Origin: CAZYBG01 sp964645155
GTDB lineage: Bacteria > Pseudomonadota > Alphaproteobacteria > Rhodobacterales > Rhodobacteraceae
NCBI GenBank assembly: GCA_964645155.1
Contig: CAZYBG010000054.1
Location: 1-20,670, forward strand
Reading direction: 5' to 3'
DNA: 20,670 bases
The position numbers and the translations under genes were made by a program. Shown here one piece after another: positions 15,844 through 20,670 of the stretch. How positions within the stretch are numbered: position 1 is the stretch's first letter; the number at the start of each line of letters is the position of its first letter. The notes under the pieces were generated by a model, which made no database searches, was not told the DNA's origin, and was given only the letters and a program-made list of their open reading frames with translations.

Positions 15844-16104
15844 GTGGTGATGCTGGGCTCGGTCCGCGACGATGCCTTCGGCTGCCTGCAGTCGACGCCG
15901 CGCATGCTGGGCGGCGTGACGCAGAGCCCCTACATCGTCGCCGTCGATGTCGACGCGCTGCACGACCGGGCGAAGGCCGCCGGGGCCGAGATCGTCCATG
16001 GTCCGGCCGACCAGCCCTATGGCAGCCGCGACTTCTCGTGGCGCGACGCGGAGGGGCATCTGTGGAGCTTCGGCACCTACGATCCGTGGAAGCCCGCCGC
16101 CTGA
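15844..16104 (+). pseudogene. VOC/glyoxalase-family gene, 5'-truncated remnant
   Basis: An 86-codon frame matching only the C-terminal half of a glyoxalase/bleomycin-resistance (VOC) protein: VVMLGSVRDDAFG, then GGVTQSPYIVAVDVDALHDR, AGAEIV, YGSRDFSWRDAEGHLWSFGTYDP. VOC proteins of this group usually have another 40-60 residues carrying the first beta-alpha-beta module. Here the frame runs back only to a TGA at 15805-15807, with no ATG until 15850 and no good RBS. GTG at 15844 is the first possible start. The break lies right beside the promoter of the toxin-antitoxin pair, so the missing 5' half was probably lost when that module arrived. It might still be translated as a half-domain, but a dead remnant is more likely. 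Confidence 0.7.
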
Positions 16105-16124
16105 CCGGCGCCCGCAGAAGCGAA

Positions 16125-16151
16125 GCGGGCGGAGCCGTAGGCCCCGCCCGC
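16125..16151. terminator. Hairpin between the VOC remnant and the Tat-signal L,D-transpeptidase
   Basis: A 12-bp stem with one mismatch: left arm 16125-16136, loop GTA (16137-16139), right arm 16140-16151, almost all G+C. It lies in the gap between two convergent genes (stops at 16104 and 16175). There is no T-run on either side, so it could be a bidirectional transcript-end stabiliser or a weak terminator. Confidence 0.5.
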
Positions 16152-16174
16152 GATGCCCGGCCGGCGCGGATGCG

Positions 16175-16774
16175 TCAGATCACCAGCACCTGCGTGCCGA
16201 CCTGGGCAAGCTCGTAGAGCTCCTCGATATGCTCGTTATAGAGCCCGATGCAGCCGTTCGACGACCGCCGCCCGATCTTGCGCGTGTCGTGCGTGCCGTG
16301 GATGCGGTAGTATTGCCACGACAGATGCAGCGCCCGGGTGCCGAGCGGGTTGTCCGGGCCGGGGCCGATATAGTCCGGCCATTCGGGGTTGCGCTGCTTC
16401 ATCGCCGGCGTCGGCCGCCAGTCTGGGTTCGGGTCCTTCAGCGTCACCTGGGTCCGGCCGCGGCGCGTCAGATCCTCCGAAAGCGGGATCGACGAGGGGT
16501 AGAGCCGATAGAGCGCCTCGTCGGCGCTCCAGTAGTGGACCGCGCGCGAGGTGATGTCGACGAGGATCGCGCCGTTGCGCGTGTTGTCGAAATAGGGCCG
16601 CCAGTCGCGCGAATGGAAGCTCGAGATGTTGCGGCGCACCTCGCTCGAGAGGCCGCCCTCGTACTCGAAGGTCTGTCCCTGCTGGCCATACGCCGGCAGT
16701 GTGGTGGCGCCCAGCGCCAGCGCCGCGGTGCCAAGGAACCGGCGGCGGTTTAGATGGTGCGAATCGCCCTGCAT
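16175..16774 (-). CDS. L,D-transpeptidase (YkuD-domain) protein with Tat signal
   Basis: 199 residues. The N-terminus has a twin-arginine signal, NRRRFLGTAALALGA (9-23), with likely cleavage after PAYG, so it is exported folded to the periplasm. The YkuD active site is RIHGTHD...RRSSNGCIGLYN (158-180), with H159 and nucleophile C175. Such enzymes make 3-3 cross-links in peptidoglycan, attach proteins to it, or exchange D-amino acids; which of these cannot be told. A start at ATG 16774 is supported by AAGGAG 8 nt upstream. It diverges from the CAP-domain lipoprotein gene (171-nt gap) and lies 700 bp from a second YkuD protein. This arrangement suggests an envelope-remodelling neighbourhood. 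Confidence 0.92.
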   Translation of the reverse strand: MQGDSHHLNRRRFLGTAALALGATTLPAYGQQGQTFEYEGGLSSEVRRNISSFHSRDWRPYFDNTRNGAILVDITSRAVHYWSADEALYRLYPSSIPLSEDLTRRGRTQVTLKDPNPDWRPTPAMKQRNPEWPDYIGPGPDNPLGTRALHLSWQYYRIHGTHDTRKIGRRSSNGCIGLYNEHIEELYELAQVGTQVLVI

Positions 16775-16877
16775 CGGTCGATCTCCTTATTAAAGGCCGG
16801 CAAAGAAAGTAGTGCGGGCGCAAGGCCTCCGCAAATCAAACAGGCGTCAGGCCGCCAAGTGTTGCATTCCTGACCAT

Positions 16878-16904
16878 TTGAACCGGCTGCGGCTTCGGTA
16901 TAAG
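16878..16904 (+). promoter_or_regulatory. Candidate promoter of the CAP-domain lipoprotein gene
   Basis: TTGAAC (16878-16883) and TATAAG (16899-16904) with a 15-nt spacer, or TTTGAA (16877-16882) with 16. The -10 is strong and identical to the one upstream of the lipoprotein L,D-transpeptidase gene. The start site would be near 16911, about 35 nt before the GTG at 16946. The short spacer lowers confidence. Confidence 0.42.
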
Positions 16905-16932
16905 GCTGCCCGCCAGTGTCCCCGAGTCGGCC

Positions 16933-16938
16933 AGGAAA
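16933..16938 (+). promoter_or_regulatory. Ribosome binding site that decides the CAP lipoprotein start
   Basis: AGGAAA lies 7 nt before GTG 16946. It favours this start over the in-frame GTG at 16916, which lies only about 5 nt past the predicted transcription start and has no such site. Confidence 0.55.
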
Positions 16939-16945
16939 TTCAGTC

Positions 16946-17455
16946 GTGCGCGCCATTCTCCTCGTAGCTGCCTCCCTGCTGTCGCTCGCGGCCTGCGTGC
17001 CGCCGGATGCCCCCACGATCGGGCCAGACGGCCGGCCGCTGCCCCGCGTCTACCGGATCTCGGCGGCCGAGGCCCAGCGGATCGAGACCAGGGCGCTCGA
17101 GACGGTGAACGCCCTGCGCCAGGCGGCCGGCGCCCCCACGCTCGTCGCGAACCGCGCGCTGACGAACTCCGCCGCGGCCCATTCGCGCGACATGGCGCGG
17201 CAGAGCCGGCCCTGGCACTTCGGCTCCGACGGGTCCTCGCCGCTCGACCGGGCGCAGCGGGCTGGCTATACCGGCCGCTTCCTCGGCGAGGCGATCTCGG
17301 AGACCTACGAGACCGAGCTCGAGACGATCGCGGCATGGATGCAGCAGCCCGACACCCGCGGCATCATCCTCGACCCCGCGGCGCGCGAACTCGGCTTCTC
17401 GTTCTACCAGGAGTCGAACGGCAAGATCTGGTGGACGCTGGTCACCGGCGGCTGA
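16946..17455 (+). CDS. CAP (SCP/PR-1) domain lipoprotein
   Basis: 169 residues from GTG 16946. A signal peptide ends in the lipobox LAAC (14-17), so C17 should be acylated and the protein anchored in a membrane, probably the outer one as no Asp follows C17. The rest is a bacterial CAP/SCP domain: LETVNALRQAAGAPTLVANRAL (51-72), HSRDMARQ (79-86), WHFGSDGSSPLDRAQRAGY (90-108), GEAI (114-117) and a C-terminal WWTLVTG strand. H79, H91 and E115 are in the places of the CAP tetrad. Bacterial CAP proteins are exported and poorly characterised; peptidoglycan or lipid binding has been proposed for some. It lies between two L,D-transpeptidase-fold genes, which hints at a cell-wall role by context only. 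Confidence 0.88.
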   Translation: MRAILLVAASLLSLAACVPPDAPTIGPDGRPLPRVYRISAAEAQRIETRALETVNALRQAAGAPTLVANRALTNSAAAHSRDMARQSRPWHFGSDGSSPLDRAQRAGYTGRFLGEAISETYETELETIAAWMQQPDTRGIILDPAARELGFSFYQESNGKIWWTLVTGG

Positions 17456-17476
17456 CCCGGCCCTGCGCCTGACGCC

Positions 17477-17977
17477 CTAGCGATAGATGTCGATCGGCGT
17501 GCCCTCGCGCACCATCGCGTAGATGTCCTCCATCTCGCGGTTCCTGACCGCGATGCAGCCCGCCGTCCAGTCCGGCCCGCTGCGGTCGAGGCGAGGGCGC
17601 GGCTGGCCGTGGATGAAGATGTCGCCGCCCGGCTCCAGCCCCATCGCCGATGCCCGCTCGCGGTCGAGATCGTTCGGGTAGGAGATGCCGAGCGACAGGT
17701 GCCACGTGCTGTCGGGGTTGCGGCGGTCGATGTAGTACCGCCCCTCGGGCGTCCGGCCGTCGCCCTCGAACGACTTGTGGCCGTCCGGCGCGAAGCCGAG
17801 ATCGACGCTGTAGGCCTCGAGCACCTGGTTGTGGTGCATGAGGTACATCCGCCGGTCGGTCTTCATCACCACGACGCGGGTGACCTCGGGGCCGTCATAG
17901 CTGCGGAACTTGGATCCGCAGGCCGAAAGCCCGATCGCGATGCCCAGAAAGACGGCGAGCCTGAGAAGCCCCATCAT
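17477..17977 (-). CDS. L,D-transpeptidase (YkuD-domain) lipoprotein
   Basis: 166 residues beginning M-M, with a hydrophobic signal and lipobox LSAC (17-20), so C20 is the lipid-bearing residue. The YkuD domain covers most of the rest, with FIHGQPRPRLD (121-131; H123) and DWTAGCIAVRN (136-146; nucleophile C141). The motif is T-A-G-C-I in place of the commoner S-x-G-C-[VI]. The small size and domain layout (VVMKTDRRMYL, TPEGRYYI, HLSLGISYPN) match the ErfK/YbiS subgroup of murein L,D-transpeptidases or the related LD-carboxypeptidase/amidase enzymes; the activity is not certain. A strong promoter (TTGCCG-N17-TATAAG) lies upstream. Its stop is 22 nt from the convergent CAP lipoprotein gene. Confidence 0.92.
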   Translation of the reverse strand: MMGLLRLAVFLGIAIGLSACGSKFRSYDGPEVTRVVVMKTDRRMYLMHHNQVLEAYSVDLGFAPDGHKSFEGDGRTPEGRYYIDRRNPDSTWHLSLGISYPNDLDRERASAMGLEPGGDIFIHGQPRPRLDRSGPDWTAGCIAVRNREMEDIYAMVREGTPIDIYR

Positions 17978-17987
17978 GTCATCTGCC

Positions 17988-18008
17988 CCAACGTTTGTTC
18001 TTCGTTGG
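17988..18008. repeat. Inverted repeat over the predicted start site of the YkuD lipoprotein gene
   Basis: CCAACG (17988-17993), 9 nt, CGTTGG (18003-18008), exact arms. It lies between the -10 and the start codon and includes the predicted +1. It could be an operator or a 5'-leader hairpin just before the ribosome binding region. Confidence 0.45.
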
Positions 18009-18012
18009 CCCC

Positions 18013-18041
18013 CTTATACCGCAACCCGGCCGTGCCGGCAA
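18013..18041 (-). promoter_or_regulatory. Sigma-70 promoter of the YkuD lipoprotein gene
   Basis: On the minus strand TTGCCG (18036-18041), exactly 17 nt, TATAAG (18013-18018). The start site would be near 18006, with a leader of about 29 nt before ATG 17977. This is the best-looking promoter in the window and separates the gene from the sodium channel cluster that ends at 18054. Confidence 0.65.
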
Positions 18042-18053
18042 AGATCGTTCGCG

Positions 18054-18830
18054 TCAGTCGCGCCGCGAGTCAAGCCGCCGCTCGATCGCTTCGAGCCGGG
18101 CGAGCACCTCGTCGCGATAGGCACCGGTGCTCGCCCGGTCCTCGGTCGCGTGCGCGTCCTGCATCGAGTTGACGATCAGGCCGACCAGCAGGTTCACCAC
18201 CGCGAATGTGGTGACCATGATGAAAGGCACGAAGAACGCCCAGGCATAGGGGTAGACCTCCATCACCGGCCGGACGATGCCCATCGACCAGCTTTCCAGC
18301 GTCATGATCTGGAACAGCGAATAGGCCGAGCGGCCGAGGTCGCCGAACCAGTCGGGAAAGGCGTCGCCGAACAGTTTCGTCGCCATCACCGAGCCGATGT
18401 AGAACACCAGGCCCATCAGCAGGAAGACTGACCCCATGCCCGGCAGCGCGGTGATGAACCCCTCGACCACGCGGCGCAGCCGCGGCAGCGCCGAGATCAC
18501 CCGCAGCACCCGCAGGATGCGCAGCGCGCGCAGGACCGACAGCGTCTGCGCCCCGGGCACGAGCGAGATGCCGACGATGACCAGGTCGAAGACGTTCCAG
18601 CCCGAGCGGAAGAACCGCGCGCCGTAGGCGAGAAGCTTAGCCGCGATCTCGGCCACGAAGACGGCAAGGCAGGCGCGGTCGAGCGCAACGATCAGGCTGC
18701 CCCAGCGCGCCATCAGCGGGTCGGACGTCTCCAACCCCAGCACGATCGCGTTGAACACGATCACGCCGATGATCGCGTTCCTGACCCATGCCTGCTCCAG
18801 CCAGGCCGCCAGCCGCGCGCGAAATTCCAT
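18054..18830 (-). CDS. Bacterial voltage-gated sodium channel (NaChBac/NavAb family)
   Basis: 258 residues, one six-helix subunit of a homotetrameric inner-membrane channel. S1 is about 17-34 (FNAIVLGLET), S2 45-68 (E61), S3 78-95 (D82 in NVFDLVIV) and S4 96-120, with gating arginines R101, R104, R107 and R110 at every third position. S5 is about 130-155, the selectivity filter TLESWS (177-182), and S6 about 195-224. The filter and the following MGIVRPVMEVYPYAW are almost the same as NavAb, which indicates Na+ selectivity. The tail ends in a short heptad-like helix (YRDEVLARLEAIERRLD), the usual tetramer coiled coil. Start ATG 18830 lies 20 nt after the methyltransferase stop, so they are probably cotranscribed. 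Physiological roles in motility or pH homeostasis are known only for a few relatives. Confidence 0.96.
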   Translation of the reverse strand: MEFRARLAAWLEQAWVRNAIIGVIVFNAIVLGLETSDPLMARWGSLIVALDRACLAVFVAEIAAKLLAYGARFFRSGWNVFDLVIVGISLVPGAQTLSVLRALRILRVLRVISALPRLRRVVEGFITALPGMGSVFLLMGLVFYIGSVMATKLFGDAFPDWFGDLGRSAYSLFQIMTLESWSMGIVRPVMEVYPYAWAFFVPFIMVTTFAVVNLLVGLIVNSMQDAHATEDRASTGAYRDEVLARLEAIERRLDSRRD

Positions 18831-18850
18831 GGTGATGCCTATCTGCCGCG

Positions 18851-20074
18851 TCACGCGGCCATATGGCGCCGGCTGAAGGCGGCCGCAAGCTCCACATGCG
18901 GGCTCCAGCGGAACTGGTCCACGACCTGCACCCAGTCGAGGCGAAAGCCCGCCTGCACCAGCGTGCGGGCATCGCGCGCGAAGGTGACGGGGTTGCACGA
19001 GACATGGGCGACCGCCGGCAGCGCCGACCGCGCGATCTCGGCGATCTGCGCCTCGGCCCCCGCGCGCGGCGGGTCGATGACGGCCGCGTCATACGGCCCG
19101 AGCTCGTCGGGCAGCAGCGGCCGGCGGAAGAGGTCGCGCAGTTCCGCGGTCACGCGCCTGAGGCCGGCCGCGTCGCGCCAGCCCCTGTCGAGCGCGGAGA
19201 GCAGCGCCGCGTCGCCCTCGACCGCCAGGACCTCGGCCCGCTCGGCGAGCGGCAGCGCGAAGGTGCCGGCCCCGGCGAACAGGTCGACGATCCGCCGCGC
19301 TCCCGCCACCGCCTCGTCCACCGCCGCAAGCAGCGCTGCCTCTCCCGCGGCGGTCGCCTGCAGGAAGGCGCCCGGAGGGATCGCCACCCGCGCGCGCCCG
19401 AACCGCAGGACCGGCGCCGCGCGCAGCGCCACGACCTCGCCGTCCCATGTCAGGCGCGCCAGCCCGGCGCCCGCCGCGATCGCCGGCAGGCGGGCGCGCA
19501 GCCCGTCGTCCAGCGGCTTGCCCCCGGTCACCGCCAGATCGGCCCCGCCCTCGGTCTCGGTCGCCGTCAGGGCGAGTTCCCCCTTGCGGGAGGCGCCGAG
19601 CGCGGTGATCTCCTCGAGCGCGGGCAGCGCGCCGATCAGCGCGGGCGTCACGAGCAGGCAGCCCGGCACGCCCACGAGGCTTTCCGACGCGCGGCCGTGA
19701 AAGCCGACGACGACGCCCTTCTTGGTGCGCCGGCCATGGAACGTTGCGCGGCGGCGCGAGCGCGGCGGCGAGGTGGCAATCGGGCGGAACCGGGCCTGAA
19801 GCCCCTGCGCCGCCAGCGCATCGCGCACCACGGCCACCTTCCAGTCGGCCACGAACCCGTCACGCGCGTGCATCAGCTGGCAGCCGCCGCAGGCGCGGTA
19901 ATGCGGGCACGGTGCCCTGACCCGCAGCGAAGAGGGCTCGACGATCCGCGGCGCGGGCATCCGCCCGCCCGCGACCTCGCCCTCCACCACCTCGCCCGGC
20001 AGCGCGCCGGGCACGAAGACGCCGTCCGCGACGCCGTCGCCTAGGTGCCCCAGCCGGGCGATGGTGAGTTTCAT
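18851..20074 (-). CDS. TrmA/RlmD-family RNA (uracil-5-)-methyltransferase
   Basis: 407 residues, a class I SAM enzyme that makes 5-methyluridine in rRNA or tRNA. A TRAM-like N-terminal barrel (1-50) precedes the iron-sulfur cysteines C56, C62 and C65 (CPHYRACGGC) and C139 (VGVPGC). Then come PPGAFLQ (233-239), the SAM loop DLFAGAGTF (264-272), DPPRAG (334-339), the nucleophile C360 in HVSCNP and E395 in PHVELA, which completes the family's catalytic set. A Cys cluster argues for the RlmC/RlmD side rather than TrmA (U54 tRNA), but the exact uridine cannot be assigned. GAGGA 7 nt upstream supports ATG 20074; the frame to 20185 runs into the ABC gene. It is 46 nt downstream of the ABC exporter and upstream of the sodium channel. 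Confidence 0.93.
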   Translation of the reverse strand: MKLTIARLGHLGDGVADGVFVPGALPGEVVEGEVAGGRMPAPRIVEPSSLRVRAPCPHYRACGGCQLMHARDGFVADWKVAVVRDALAAQGLQARFRPIATSPPRSRRRATFHGRRTKKGVVVGFHGRASESLVGVPGCLLVTPALIGALPALEEITALGASRKGELALTATETEGGADLAVTGGKPLDDGLRARLPAIAAGAGLARLTWDGEVVALRAAPVLRFGRARVAIPPGAFLQATAAGEAALLAAVDEAVAGARRIVDLFAGAGTFALPLAERAEVLAVEGDAALLSALDRGWRDAAGLRRVTAELRDLFRRPLLPDELGPYDAAVIDPPRAGAEAQIAEIARSALPAVAHVSCNPVTFARDARTLVQAGFRLDWVQVVDQFRWSPHVELAAAFSRRHMAA

Positions 20075-20120
20075 CCTGCGGTCCTCGACCGCCGCGCGCC
20101 ACGCGGGCGCCCGGCCCGCG

Positions 20121-20670
20121 TCACTCGGCGGCCTCGGCCTGCGTCGAGATGAAGCCGCCCGACTGCCGCGCCCAGTAGCGCGCATAGAGCCCGCCGCGGT
20201 CGAGAAGCTCGCGGTGCGTGCCGGCCTCGACGATGCGGCCCTCGTCCATCACCACGATCCGGTCCATCTCGGACAGCGTCGACAGGCGGTGCGCGATGGC
20301 CAGCACCGTCTTGCCCTCCATCACCCGCGTCAGCGCCGACTGGATCGACGCCTCGACCTCGCTGTCGAGCGCGCTCGTCGCCTCGTCGAGCACCAGGATC
20401 GGCGCGTCCTTCAGGAACGCCCGCGCCAGCGCGATCCGCTGCCGCTGCCCGCCCGAGAGCTTGACCCCGCGCTCGCCCAGATGCGCGTCGTAGCCCAGGC
20501 GGCCCTTGTGGTCCTTGAGCCTGAGGATGAAGGCATGCGCCTCGGCGCGCTCGGCCGCCGCCACCATCTCGGCCTCGGTCGCCTCCGGCCGGCCGTAGAG
20601 GATGTTGTCGCGGGCCGAGCGATTGAACATCGCGGTTTCCTGCGTGACCATCGCGATCTGGCGGCGCAGG
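20121..20670 (-). CDS. ABC exporter (MsbA-type), C-terminal part of the ATPase domain, 5' end outside window
   Basis: The frame stays open to the window edge, so only the last 182 residues are seen. They form most of the nucleotide-binding domain of a membrane-fused exporter: Q-loop VTQETAMFNRSARDNI, signature LSGGQRQRIALARA, Walker B ILVLDEATSALD, D-loop SALDS and H-loop AIAHRLST. The Walker A and the membrane part lie beyond 20670. The Q-loop context (TAMFNRS-x-x-DNILYG) is typical of lipid/multidrug exporters of the MsbA-like or ABCB group; the substrate is not readable. The short C-terminal tail ends QAEAAE. It is the first gene visible in the exporter - methyltransferase - sodium channel run. 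Confidence 0.94.
   Translation of the reverse strand, partial: LRRQIAMVTQETAMFNRSARDNILYGRPEATEAEMVAAAERAEAHAFILRLKDHKGRLGYDAHLGERGVKLSGGQRQRIALARAFLKDAPILVLDEATSALDSEVEASIQSALTRVMEGKTVLAIAHRLSTLSEMDRIVVMDEGRIVEAGTHRELLDRGGLYARYWARQSGGFISTQAEAAE

Noticed and set aside
15798..15845. Possible tRNA 3' end or attachment site at the edge of the toxin-antitoxin module
   Set aside because: No CCA end, T-arm or repeated copy of this segment near the hemH end could be found.
15804..16217. Plus-strand frame starting ATG 15804 over the VOC remnant
   Set aside because: It overlaps the VOC frame but encodes an Arg-rich sequence with no VOC similarity. It does open with an ATG, so I considered a frameshifted VOC N-terminus, but its first 12 residues do not resemble one.

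Overview
The window looks like a chromosomal segment of a GC-rich alphaproteobacterium, most likely a Rhodobacterales/Rhodobacteraceae member. The reasons are the very high G+C, the alphaproteobacterial AddA/AddB pair, a NavAb/NavSp-type bacterial sodium channel, a YHCQC-type ferrochelatase, and a gene block PAS protein - tsaE - amgK - murU - addB - addA - trxA that is typical of alphaproteobacteria. No rRNA, tRNA, CRISPR array, IS element or prophage was found. Genus assignment is inference.

Layout. 1-552 (+): 3' end of an APH-fold kinase gene, convergent with the minus-strand cluster and separated from it by a TTCG-loop terminator. 601-11251 (-): transcribed right to left as a multi-PAS membrane protein, tsaE, amgK, murU, addB, addA and trxA, mostly with 1-25 nt overlaps. 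11252-11356: a short upstream region with a perfect CtrA-type box (TTAA-N7-TTAAC) and an overlapping inverted repeat. 11357-13461 (-): otsB-otsA, the trehalose pathway. 13583-14665 (+): hemH. 14668-15707 (-): a low-GC HTH antitoxin/PIN toxin pair with stacked palindromes in its promoter, next to the truncated 3' half of a VOC/glyoxalase gene (15844-16104). 16175-17977: an envelope cluster, namely a Tat-signal L,D-transpeptidase-fold protein (-), a CAP-domain lipoprotein (+) and an L,D-transpeptidase-fold lipoprotein (-). 18054-20670 (-): a voltage-gated Na+ channel, a Cys-cluster RNA uracil methyltransferase and the 3' part of an MsbA-type ABC exporter, probably one transcript.

How the genes fit together. 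The large minus-strand block joins a possible cell-cycle signalling protein, tRNA t6A modification (TsaE), peptidoglycan sugar recycling (AmgK, MurU), double-strand break repair (AddAB) and thioredoxin. The PAS protein sits where I recall divL lying in related genomes but has no kinase domain, and there is no room for one before tsaE. The CtrA-type box immediately upstream makes a CtrA-controlled operon, possibly a feedback loop on the DivL-CckA-ChpT-CtrA pathway, the most interesting hypothesis here. tsaE also has a promoter placed so that its mRNA would be leaderless, and trxA has its own promoter across the addA stop codon, so the block may be read from several points. The toxin-antitoxin pair beside a decapitated gene looks like a local insertion or replacement scar.
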